DNA from: Verrucomicrobiales bacterium
GTDB taxonomy: Bacteria > Verrucomicrobiota > Verrucomicrobiia > Limisphaerales > UBA11320
Assembly (NCBI GenBank): GCA_016793885.1
Contig: JAEUHE010000047.1
Span: forward strand, 1 to 51,622
Direction: 5' to 3'
Length of the DNA: 51,622 bases
The notes beneath the pieces are model-generated. The model was not told the DNA's origin. It was given only the letters and a program-made list of their open reading frames with translations, and did no database searches. Every line of letters begins with the position of its first letter. Position 1 is the first letter of the stretch. Below, in pieces: positions 1-7,549 of the stretch. Made by a program: the position numbers and the translations under genes.

Positions 1-55
1 CTGACGAACTGATTAGGTTCCTTGAAGCGGTTGACGCAAGTCTCAGAAGCCAGTG

Positions 56-139
56 GCATCGCTGCGCGATGCTCCGTACTTTTAACAGTTCCGGGGGTGC
101 GAGCACCCCCGGCTAAATTTCTTTGAACCCTGCGGGTTC
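56..139. repeat. Cluster of three intergenic hairpins
   Basis: Three perfect hairpins follow each other in about 85 bases. The first is GCATCGC/GCGATGC (56-62 and 66-72, 3-nt loop). The second is CCGGGGGTGC/GCACCCCCGG (91-100 and 103-112, 2-nt loop). The third is GAACCC/GGGTTC (125-130 and 134-139, 3-nt loop). No U-tract follows the strong middle stem, so an intrinsic terminator is unlikely. The layout resembles REP-like intergenic elements. The rest of 1-391 shows no convincing gene; a short open frame at 3-116 runs in from the window edge and ends inside this cluster. Confidence 0.6.
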
Positions 140-391
140 GGCCTTGAGGACAAAGTGAGAAAAGCCGGCGTTGCCCAGCTTGTCTAGTCCCCATTTTTGG
201 AGGTAAAGATGAGGGCACGACACCGCCTTTCCTTCACGCCAGCTCAAACCCTTCCGTATATCCGTGCAACCTAAGCCGACCCGAGTTGCACCACAGAGAC
301 GGGAATGCTCGCAGAGAGGATCAGCTTCATCGAGCCTCTCAATTCTCCATTGCCTTCCAGGGAGCTACCCGCTCACCATGATTCCCATCAC

Positions 392-1852
392 ATGAATCCC
401 ATGCGCCTTTGGTCTCGTTGGATCGCCGCCCTGATCGGCATCGGAATCGTTTCCGCGGTGTCCGCCGCCCCGATCGCTCTTCACCCCGCCAACCCGCACT
501 ACTTCCAGTGGCGAGGCCGCCCTACGGCGATCATTACTTCGGGCGAACACTACGGAGCCGTGCTGAATCTTGATTTCGATTTCAAGACTTACCTCGCCAC
601 GCTGGCCGCGGAGGGCATGAACGGAACGCGCACGTTCAGCGGGGCTTACGTGGAACCCCTAGGGGCGTTCAACATTGCACGAAACACTTTGGCGCCTTCG
701 TCCGGACGGTTCATCTCTCCCTGGGCGCGCAGCGACCAACCTGGCTATGCCGGCGGCGGTAACCGCTTCGATCTCACTCGATGGGACCCAGCCTACTTCC
801 AACGCCTCAAGCAGTTTGTCCGGCAGGCCGAACGCAAAGGGATCATTGTCGAGTTCACCCTGTTCTGCCCGATGTATGAGGATAAACAGTGGCTGCTGAG
901 CCCGATGAATGCTCGCAACAACATCAATGCACTCGGAGCTATTGGACGCGACGACGTCCACACGCTGGACCGAAACGGCGGCCTGTTGGCGGTGCAGGAA
1001 GCACTCACCCGAAAGCTGGTGGCCGAACTGAACGACTTCGACAATCTCATGTTCGAGATCTGCAACGAGCCCTACTTTGGAGGAGTCACTCTGGCGTGGC
1101 AGCATCATATTGCCGACCTGATCGTCGCCACCGAGCGCTCCTTGCCCAAGAAGCATCTTATCACGCAGAACATCGCGAACAAAAGCGCTCGCATCGAGAA
1201 CCCTCACCCAGCCGTATCCGTATTCAATTTCCACTACGCGAGCCCGCCCGATGCCGTCGCGATGAATTATGGCTTGAACAAAGTCATTGGCGACAACGAG
1301 ACCGGTTTTCACGGCACCAACAACTTTCCCTACCGTGCCGAGGCCTGGGACTTTATGCTCGCCGGCGGCGGTCTGTTCAATCACTTGGATTACTCGTTCG
1401 TAGCCGGCCACGAGGATGGCACGTTCGTCTATCCCGCCACCCAGCCAGGCGGCGGGAGCACCGCCTTCCGCAAGGAACTCCGCATCCTGCGCGATTTCCT
1501 GACCTCCTTTGACTTCCTCCAGATGCGACCGGACAGTTCAGTGATCAAGGGTGGCATTCCCCAACAAGCGACCGCCCGGGCGCTGGTACAGCCGGGGAGA
1601 GCCATAGGGATCTACCTTCGTCAGCCAGTCCCCCCTCCTGGAAAAGAGAAAGAGGCTAACGACAAGTACGCTACTCCTTCCGTCGCTACAGCGCTCCAAA
1701 TCGAACTCGGTGCGGGACGCTGGCAAGCCGAATGGATCCATCCCCAGAGCGGAAGGATCGTGGGGCGCGCTCACATCGCGGGCGACGGTGTGCGGGCGAT
1801 CGAGGTGCCCACATACTACCCAGACATCGCGCTTCGATTGAAACGACGATGA
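392..1852 (+). CDS. Exported clan GH-A glycoside hydrolase-like protein
   Basis: Predicted secreted or periplasmic carbohydrate-active enzyme with a TIM-barrel fold (cellulase/GH5-like, clan GH-A). The reading frame is open from 305, but the ATG at 392 begins a good signal peptide (MNPMRLWSRW, a hydrophobic stretch, then VSAAP), so I chose 392 (486 residues). Residues below count from 305. A barrel strand ending FEICNEPYFGG places the candidate acid/base Glu at about 255. GDNETGF places the candidate nucleophile Glu at about 332. These are the Asn-Glu and strand-7 Glu positions expected of retaining GH-A enzymes. A C-terminal beta-rich tail (about 430-515) resembles the small domain appended to many such enzymes. 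The substrate cannot be told from sequence. It is the only sizeable plus-strand gene in the first 30 kb, with no obvious operon partner. Confidence 0.8.
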   Translation: MNPMRLWSRWIAALIGIGIVSAVSAAPIALHPANPHYFQWRGRPTAIITSGEHYGAVLNLDFDFKTYLATLAAEGMNGTRTFSGAYVEPLGAFNIARNTLAPSSGRFISPWARSDQPGYAGGGNRFDLTRWDPAYFQRLKQFVRQAERKGIIVEFTLFCPMYEDKQWLLSPMNARNNINALGAIGRDDVHTLDRNGGLLAVQEALTRKLVAELNDFDNLMFEICNEPYFGGVTLAWQHHIADLIVATERSLPKKHLITQNIANKSARIENPHPAVSVFNFHYASPPDAVAMNYGLNKVIGDNETGFHGTNNFPYRAEAWDFMLAGGGLFNHLDYSFVAGHEDGTFVYPATQPGGGSTAFRKELRILRDFLTSFDFLQMRPDSSVIKGGIPQQATARALVQPGRAIGIYLRQPVPPPGKEKEANDKYATPSVATALQIELGAGRWQAEWIHPQSGRIVGRAHIAGDGVRAIEVPTYYPDIALRLKRR

Positions 1853-1950
1853 TCGAGTTCGCCCCGCTCAGCGACTTTTGGCTTCTCAGGATACGTGCGT
1901 GAAGGTTCAACCACCTGTACCCTGCGAGAGGTCTGACAAACCCTAAACCG

Positions 1951-2157
1951 CTAGGGCTTCTCGGTGGACGACTTTTCCTCCTTCTTAATGGTCCCGTCCG
2001 GAGATTGCGTCACACTCTTTTCGCTCTTTTCAACCGTGCCGTCGCTCTTGATCTTCTCGCTCTCTGATTTGGAGATGGTGCGATCACAGCCCGTCGTCAC
2101 GGCCACCACGGCCAGCGCCCACATCATCGACTTCACTGCCTTCATATTAGTCTTCAT
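1951..2157 (-). CDS. Small lysine/serine-rich lipoprotein
   Basis: A 68-residue protein starting MKTNMKAVKSMMWALAVV. The signal sequence ends in a lipobox (AVTTGC), so it should be lipidated at that Cys and anchored in a membrane. The mature part is almost only Lys, Ser, Glu and Thr in two imperfect repeats (SDGTVEKSEKS and PDGTIKKEEKS), probably disordered. I chose this start rather than the longer open frame to 2253 because GGAGGG lies 6-8 bases upstream and the signal peptide begins here. Short lipoproteins of this pattern are common in Verrucomicrobia; no function is known to me. Confidence 0.7.
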   Translation of the reverse strand: MKTNMKAVKSMMWALAVVAVTTGCDRTISKSESEKIKSDGTVEKSEKSVTQSPDGTIKKEEKSSTEKP

Positions 2158-2488
2158 AGGTATTCCCTCCATGGAGAGCAGGCCAGGTGCCACGGAGGGG
2201 ATGGCCGCATTTGCGAGGCTTTTCAGGTGATGAGACGACCTCTTACATTGCATTCCGCACGGCGCGGTTTAAACCATGCAAACTGCCATTGTTCATCGAG
2301 CCGATATGGAACGAGGCCTATCCGACCGGGGTTAGGCCGTGAACCCTTCGTGAACTCAGACGAGTTACCCGTTAGGCCTGTGCTGACCCATTCCCGAATC
2401 TGGCACAGGAGCCCATCTAAGCCAAGCGACCTCATGTCACGTTTTGCCTTGGAGCGACACTACAATAGTGAAAACGTCTGGACCCTGA
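2158..2488. other. Intergenic spacer, no gene seen
   Basis: About 330 bases between the small lipoprotein and the LamG protein. Open frames on both strands lack a signal, a domain or a ribosome binding site. The only notable element is a 10-base palindrome GGTTTAAACC at 2266-2275. The lipoprotein promoter should lie here, but I see no confident -35/-10 pair. Confidence 0.5.
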
Positions 2489-5400
2489 TCAGGGTCTCCG
2501 CAAACGATAGAACTGATGAGCGGAGGAGGTTAGCGACACCGTGACAGGACTGGTCCCGCCTTGGGGAACGGGAGTCCATCCTGCCGCATTGCTTAACTCG
2601 GCATTCTGTTCGAGCACGAATCCCATCGCTTCCCAGGTCAGTAGCAGCTGCTGGCCATTTTTGGCGAATGTCAGCAGCGGGGGCGGATTCATGGCTGCAT
2701 CCAAATGCCGGGCAACCAGGTCAGCGACATAAGCGTCGACCCCGGCCTCGTCACCCACATTTCCTAGGGAATACACCGCCAGTTCATCGAGTCGGCCTTC
2801 GAAGCCTCCTACGCCGCCAGGCAACGCTGCACCGACCAGAAGCCTCTCGTTGACCTTAATGTCGCGCGAGAAATTGTTTCGCACGTTGCCGAGATTGTTG
2901 CCGTCGAACCAAACGTCCATGCGATCCGCAACCCCAGCAGTCCCGTCACCGTAATGCACCCAAACCACATGATGCCAGGCATCATCCGACACCGTGGGTC
3001 CGTTGTCGGTTCGAGCTCCGTGAAAGACCTCAAGCTGGTCAGGTTTATAATCGTAGATAAAGGCAGGTGAATTGTCGGGGGCGGTGCCAAAGTTCACCAA
3101 GTAGTCTTGACGCTCACTCTCGTTGACGCCCCGGACTTGCATCCAGAACTCGACGGCCCACGGCGGTGGCAGGCTGGTTTGGGTCGCCTCCAGGGTCAGG
3201 GCCTGGAACCAATTCGCGCCCGAGAAATCAGCGGCATTTCCCAAGGCCATTCCGCTCGCGATGGCCAAGTGCTCCACGCGAGAGGCTCCATTTTGTGACA
3301 CCAGCGCGTTCTTCGCGTTGTTCAGCAAATGGCCTGTATTGGTCGCCAATTGCAGCGCGTCACCTTCGGCTTCGTCAAAGTTCCAATAGAGAAGCGGCTG
3401 ATCCCCCAAAACCGTCTCCGCGTAGGAGGGACCGCCGGCTTGGGTCGCGGCCGTCCGATGGCGACTCGCCAGTCCAGCGACTCGGGACGCCACCTCGGCT
3501 TCGCTCGCAGCTCCGCTCAGGTCATAAATCGCAACTTCATCCAGCCGGCCTTCGAAGGCATTCACGGCATTGGGAAGCGCAGCGCCCACGATAAGGCGCT
3601 CGTTCAGTTTCAGCGACCGGCTGTAGGTGGCACGCACGTTCCCGGAACTGACCCCGTCCACCCACGCCTCCATCCGGTTGGCGACTCCCGTGGAACCATC
3701 CCCATAAAACACCCAAACCACATGATGCCAGTCACCGTCGCGGATCACGGGCCCCCGATCGGTGCGCGCTCCGTGGAACACCTCAAGCTCATCCGGCTTG
3801 AAATCAAAGATGAAGGCGGGTGAATTATCGGGCGTCGTTCCAAAGTTGAGCAGATAGTCCTGCCGCTCGGAGGCATTTTCGCCTGACACCTGCATCCAGA
3901 ATTCCACCGCCCACGGGGGATTGAGAACATCCCGCCCCGCCCGCAACGCGTCCGCCTGGAAGAAATTCAGGCCATTAAGCTCGGCCGCTCTGCCCAGTTT
4001 GGGCAAGCCACCCTCGGCCGAATGGGTGAATCGGCTAGCGTCGTTGACCGGCCGCAGACTGCTCAACCCCGCCGGATCGAGCGTGCCGAGAGCTGCGCGC
4101 TGGCGGACCTCTCCAATCGACTCGTCAAAGTTCCAATATAAAAATGGTGCGTCCGAAATCACCTGCTGGGAGTAATATGTCACCTGCTCCGGGGGAACCG
4201 CCACGGTGAGGTCGGCCTCCTCGCTCACGAGGAACACACCGCCAATCGTCGCGATGCGGACCGAATATCGGTTGGTCCCTACATCCGAGAGTGTCAGCAC
4301 GGGTGTGGTGTATGTCCGTTCGACGGCACCGGCAATGGGGACCCCATTGCGCCGCCATTGATAGGTAATGGAATTCGGAGGAGCTGCACTGACCGTTGCC
4401 GTCACGTCGAAGGTGGCGGTGCTCCCTCGCGATGCTTCAATGTCGCGGGGCTGCTGGGTAATCGTCAGGCGCGCATTGCCGGCTTCTCCATAGGCGGCGG
4501 CGTAATGATTGGAAGCCATCCGGGCCACTCTGGCCGCGAGCAACGAGGCATCGGTAAAGCCTCTGAGATCGTAAACCGCCACTTCGTCCAGCCGGCCCTC
4601 AAATCCGCCCACGCCGCTGACCAACGCCGCCCCCACCAGAAGCCGCTCCGTCAGTTTGATCGAGCGCGAAAAGTCATTCCTCGCATTCAGGCCTAAAGGC
4701 ACTCCGTCGACGAACGCTTCGACCCGGTTGCTCACCCCCACCGTCCCGTCGCCATAAAAGACCCACAAAACGTGATGCCACTGCTGGTCGGAAATACGCG
4801 GCCCGTTATCGGTGCGAGGTCCGTGAAAGATTTCTAGCTGGTCGGGCTTGTAGTCATAAATGAAGGCGGGCGAGTTGTCGGGGGAGGTGCCGAAGTTGAT
4901 CAGATAATCCTGCCGCAAGTCGGCATTCTCTCCCAAGACCTGCATCCAAAACTCCACCGCCCAAGGAGCGGCGAGACTCTCCATCCCAACATCGAGGTCA
5001 TCGGTCCGGAAAAAATTGACTCCCGACAAATCCGCCGCGTTCCCCAAGTCCAGTCCACTGGAAATATCCCCATGGGCGACTCGCAGCGCGCTCTCCTGCT
5101 GCAGATGGTTCATCTCATTGTTGGGTTCCGGCAACACCAGCGGTACCCGCTGCAGAGCATTTCCATCAACCTCGTCAAAATTCCAATACAGCAACGGTCC
5201 GGCGGCCAGGATCAGATCGCTGTAGCTGGGCACGGTAGAATCATTCGCGGCCGCGTAATGGGTGGCCAACTCGGCCGCCTTGAGTTCGACCCCGCCTTCG
5301 TCGCCCAGAGCCGACAGATCGTACACGGCGATTTCATCCAACCGGCCCTCGAACCCGTTGACACCCACCGGCGTCGCTGCTCCGACGAGCAGACGTTCAT

Positions 5401-6049
5401 TCAACTGAAGGGGCCGGGCAAACGTGTTGCGGACATTTCCCGAATTCTCGCCGTTGACCCAGATGTCCATCCGATCCGCCACACCGTTCGCTCCGTCGCC
5501 ATAGTAGACCCACAAGACGTGTTTCCAGGACACGTCGCTCACCCCTGGACCGTTATCAGTCCGAGCACCCTGGTAGGCTTCCAGCTGATCTGGCTTAAAG
5601 TCGTAAATGAAAGCTGGAGCATTGTCAGGGGCCGATCCAAAATTCAGCAGGTAGTCCTGCCGCTCGGAATCGTTGGCACCGCTGACCTGCATCCAGAATT
5701 CGACGGCCCAAGGAGGCTGCAAGGCAGTCAACGGAGCGCGCAGGGCCTGAGCCTGAAACGCATTGCTCCCGTTCAACTCGGCTGCACGGCCCAATTTCGC
5801 GAAGCCACCCGTTTCGCTGTGGTTAACACGCGATGCGCCCGAAAGGGGAACTAAGTCATTCTCCGTCGTGATCGGCTTTACCGACAAGGGCGCCAGTTGC
5901 AAGGCAGGTCCGTCCGCCTCGTCGAAGTTCCAATACAAGAGAGGTTCATCGTTGAGGATGATCTGGGTATACGGCGTTTGGGCGAGGATGTCGGAGGGAA
6001 TCAAGGCCACCAACGCTGCGCAGAAGAGAAGTGGGTTGAGAGGCTTCAT
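2489..6049 (-). CDS. Exported protein with four LamG modules and an Ig-like domain
   Basis: A 1186-residue exported protein. Signal peptide MKPLNPLLFCAALVALIPS, with likely cleavage after ILAQ. Four copies of one module of about 240 residues follow, at roughly 27-270, 275-525, 624-866 and 876-1117. Each opens with a Y..xx..PLLYWNFDE motif, contains WAVEFWMQV, RQDYL(L/I)NFG, PAFI(Y/F)D(F/Y)KPD, WVFYGDG and GFEGRLDE(V/I/L)AVYDL, and matches the concanavalin A-like LamG/pentraxin fold. An Ig-like domain (about 528-620: QPRDIEASRG...YQWRRNGVPI) sits between modules 2 and 3. The last 55 residues (LLLTWEAMGFVLEQ...QFYRLRRP) form the small C-terminal domain found on many exported verrucomicrobial proteins. 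Likely role: carbohydrate or glycan binding at the cell surface; this is an inference. It is transcribed alone. Confidence 0.8.
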   Translation of the reverse strand: MKPLNPLLFCAALVALIPSDILAQTPYTQIILNDEPLLYWNFDEADGPALQLAPLSVKPITTENDLVPLSGASRVNHSETGGFAKLGRAAELNGSNAFQAQALRAPLTALQPPWAVEFWMQVSGANDSERQDYLLNFGSAPDNAPAFIYDFKPDQLEAYQGARTDNGPGVSDVSWKHVLWVYYGDGANGVADRMDIWVNGENSGNVRNTFARPLQLNERLLVGAATPVGVNGFEGRLDEIAVYDLSALGDEGGVELKAAELATHYAAANDSTVPSYSDLILAAGPLLYWNFDEVDGNALQRVPLVLPEPNNEMNHLQQESALRVAHGDISSGLDLGNAADLSGVNFFRTDDLDVGMESLAAPWAVEFWMQVLGENADLRQDYLINFGTSPDNSPAFIYDYKPDQLEIFHGPRTDNGPRISDQQWHHVLWVFYGDGTVGVSNRVEAFVDGVPLGLNARNDFSRSIKLTERLLVGAALVSGVGGFEGRLDEVAVYDLRGFTDASLLAARVARMASNHYAAAYGEAGNARLTITQQPRDIEASRGSTATFDVTATVSAAPPNSITYQWRRNGVPIAGAVERTYTTPVLTLSDVGTNRYSVRIATIGGVFLVSEEADLTVAVPPEQVTYYSQQVISDAPFLYWNFDESIGEVRQRAALGTLDPAGLSSLRPVNDASRFTHSAEGGLPKLGRAAELNGLNFFQADALRAGRDVLNPPWAVEFWMQVSGENASERQDYLLNFGTTPDNSPAFIFDFKPDELEVFHGARTDRGPVIRDGDWHHVVWVFYGDGSTGVANRMEAWVDGVSSGNVRATYSRSLKLNERLIVGAALPNAVNAFEGRLDEVAIYDLSGAASEAEVASRVAGLASRHRTAATQAGGPSYAETVLGDQPLLYWNFDEAEGDALQLATNTGHLLNNAKNALVSQNGASRVEHLAIASGMALGNAADFSGANWFQALTLEATQTSLPPPWAVEFWMQVRGVNESERQDYLVNFGTAPDNSPAFIYDYKPDQLEVFHGARTDNGPTVSDDAWHHVVWVHYGDGTAGVADRMDVWFDGNNLGNVRNNFSRDIKVNERLLVGAALPGGVGGFEGRLDELAVYSLGNVGDEAGVDAYVADLVARHLDAAMNPPPLLTFAKNGQQLLLTWEAMGFVLEQNAELSNAAGWTPVPQGGTSPVTVSLTSSAHQFYRLRRP

Positions 6050-6111
6050 GCATCCGCCTTTGTAGGCCTCAGTGGAACACTGTCAAGAGCTTGGCGTATG
6101 TTTTGGGTTAA

Positions 6112-6407
6112 GTTGCTTTGAAGGGAGCGATCAATGCCCGGGCGAAGCAGGGTCAGGTCGATCTCATTTACATCGGAGACTCGATCGTCCGCAGCTGGAT
6201 GTCGGACGGAACTCCCATGTAGGAGCACTACTGAGACCGGATGGCAGCATCCCGGCATCCCTCATGCCGGACTTCGAACACCCCAACGAGGAGGGACATC
6301 GCGTCTGGGCAGCGGCGATCGAGCCCAAGGTGGCGGAACTCATGGGCGATACGCCAACCCCCGCCATGCCCGCTAAATCGGCTGCGCCGTCTCCAACCCG
6401 GCAATGA
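6112..6407 (+). pseudogene. Remnant of SGNH/GDSL hydrolase with internal deletion
   Basis: Two separated pieces of an SGNH (GDSL) esterase lie in different frames. The block I piece, read from 6121, is KGAINARAKQGQVDLIYIGD followed by SIVRSW; it contains the catalytic GDS and hits a stop at 6220-6222. The block V piece, read in another frame from about 6237, is RPDGSIPASLMPDFEHPNEE followed by GHRVWAAAIEP; it holds the D..HPN..G motif with the catalytic His and ends at 6405-6407. In intact family members these motifs are roughly 130-150 residues apart; here they are about 20 residues apart. The middle of the gene is therefore deleted and a functional hydrolase is impossible. Confidence 0.7.
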
Positions 6408-6422
6408 TAGTTCCGATAGGCT

Positions 6423-6458
6423 CTCTCCATGAACCAAGCCTCGTAACCTCGGCTCCTA
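6423..6458. repeat. Dispersed 36-bp repeat, copy 1
   Basis: The stretch beginning CTCCATGAACCAAGCCTCGT recurs at 46063-46099 with one substitution and one inserted base. Both copies lie in gene-free DNA next to pseudogene fragments and palindromes, so it is probably part of an intergenic repeat family. Confidence 0.6.
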
Positions 6459-6503
6459 CAGGGCTTGAAGGGAAGAAAGGGACTCATTCCAAGGGGAAAT
6501 TTG

Positions 6504-6620
6504 GCCCACGGAACACGCGGATCACACGGATCTGAAGAGGACTTGCAGGGGCCTGGCCGACTGATGTTACTGCTCTTCTGAATCCCCTCCGACTCCGTGT
6601 GGTCCGCGTGTTCCGTGGGC
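6504..6620. repeat. Long inverted repeat (CACGGA family), element A
   Basis: Arms at 6504-6530 and 6594-6620 are 27 bases long and pair with one mismatch. The left arm begins GCCCACGGAACACGCGGATC. Weaker pairing continues outside (GGGGAAATTTG against CATATGTCCCC-like sequence) and inside (TCTGAAG/CTTCTGA), so the whole unit of about 140 bases could fold into one hairpin. The arm is built of CACGGA/CGCGGA steps, as are the elements at 20961-21096 and 25341-25367. The region 6408-6659 holds no gene. Confidence 0.7.
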
Positions 6621-6659
6621 AATATGTCCCCGCTCATTCCATAGGGTCGGAAGCCCGCA

Positions 6660-7502
6660 TCATCGGGGAAGCGGCGGTCCAACGTCTTCGAGCTGGATCA
6701 CGACACGGTAGAAGACGCTCTGTGGTCCTTCCGCTGGGATCGGGTAGCGCACGGTCTGGCCTGCACCCAACACTCCGATATACCCCGTGAGCGGTGTCCA
6801 GAGGTTGTTATCCAAGTCGGTCGTCCATTCCAAGGTATACCTACGGATCTTGCCTTGATATCCGCTGCCCCCTTGCGCCTGGGCAACAAAGAAGACTTCC
6901 TTCCCCGCCGATTCGCTGGATCGGATGCCGAGCCGGAATCGGCTATTCGAGTTGTTGGGATCGGTTCCAGCGAGATACTCCTCGAGGTCGGTCAAACCGT
7001 CGCCGTCTTTGTCGGTGGTCGCACTTTGAAGGAGATTTCCGAACCACGCGATCTCCCACTCGTCCACGAGCCCGTCATTGTCGGAATCAAACCCTTGGCT
7101 TTCATTGATGTTCAGTTCATGGAACTGACCGCGTCCGCCCACCGTGAGCGGCACTTCCGCGAAACTGCCGCTCCGATCGCTGACCACGAGGGTCAACGCG
7201 GTGCCGGTAACCGACGACCACGGATCAAAAACCGGGGCGAAAGCTTCGAGCGGCACCCGCAGGGTAAAGTTGTCGCCCGAACGGGTGCTGTCGCCCATGC
7301 GGTAGCTGGCGACAATGGTGCCGTCGGAGTTCCGTCGAGCTTCGACGACCACGTCGGTGTCGGCCGCGCGCACCGGCAGACCGTTCCGGGTGATGACGCC
7401 ATAGATGATGTTGTCGGGTTCAGGGATCTCGGCCTGCAGAAGGCCCGTGAGCGCGGCCAGGCCAAGGAACCATGTACCCAGGGTGAGCGAGGTGTGTTTC
7501 AT
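6660..7502 (-). CDS. Exported protein with thrombospondin type 3-like calcium loops
   Basis: A 280-residue exported protein, last gene of a four-gene unit. Signal peptide MKHTSLTLGTWFLGLAAL with likely cleavage near LLQA. Residues about 25-135 form a beta-rich region starting YGVITRNGLPVRA, perhaps a carboxypeptidase-regulatory-like fold. Two calcium-loop motifs follow, DSDNDGLVDEWEIAWFG and DKDGDGLTDLEEYLAGTDP, typical of thrombospondin type 3 repeats that precede C-terminal domains in this phylum. The tail (YTLEWTTDLDNNLW...SVFYRVV) is the same kind of C-terminal domain as in the LamG protein at 2489-6049. An in-frame ATG at 7520 is an alternative start; I prefer 7502 because GGAA lies about 8 bases upstream. 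It begins about 48 bases after the giant gene's stop. Confidence 0.75.
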   Translation of the reverse strand: MKHTSLTLGTWFLGLAALTGLLQAEIPEPDNIIYGVITRNGLPVRAADTDVVVEARRNSDGTIVASYRMGDSTRSGDNFTLRVPLEAFAPVFDPWSSVTGTALTLVVSDRSGSFAEVPLTVGGRGQFHELNINESQGFDSDNDGLVDEWEIAWFGNLLQSATTDKDGDGLTDLEEYLAGTDPNNSNSRFRLGIRSSESAGKEVFFVAQAQGGSGYQGKIRRYTLEWTTDLDNNLWTPLTGYIGVLGAGQTVRYPIPAEGPQSVFYRVVIQLEDVGPPLPR

Positions 7503-7549
7503 ACGACGTTCCAAGTTCATGTGCAGAATGTCAAAGGTCCTGACGTGGC

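Noticed and set aside
91..112. CCGGGGGTGC/GCACCCCCGG hairpin as intrinsic terminator
   Set aside because: No T-run follows on either strand; better explained as a repeat element.
3..116. Open frame entering from the window edge (DELIRFLEAVDASLR)
   Set aside because: It might be the start of a nucleotidyltransferase-like protein but is too short to support, and it ends within the hairpin cluster.
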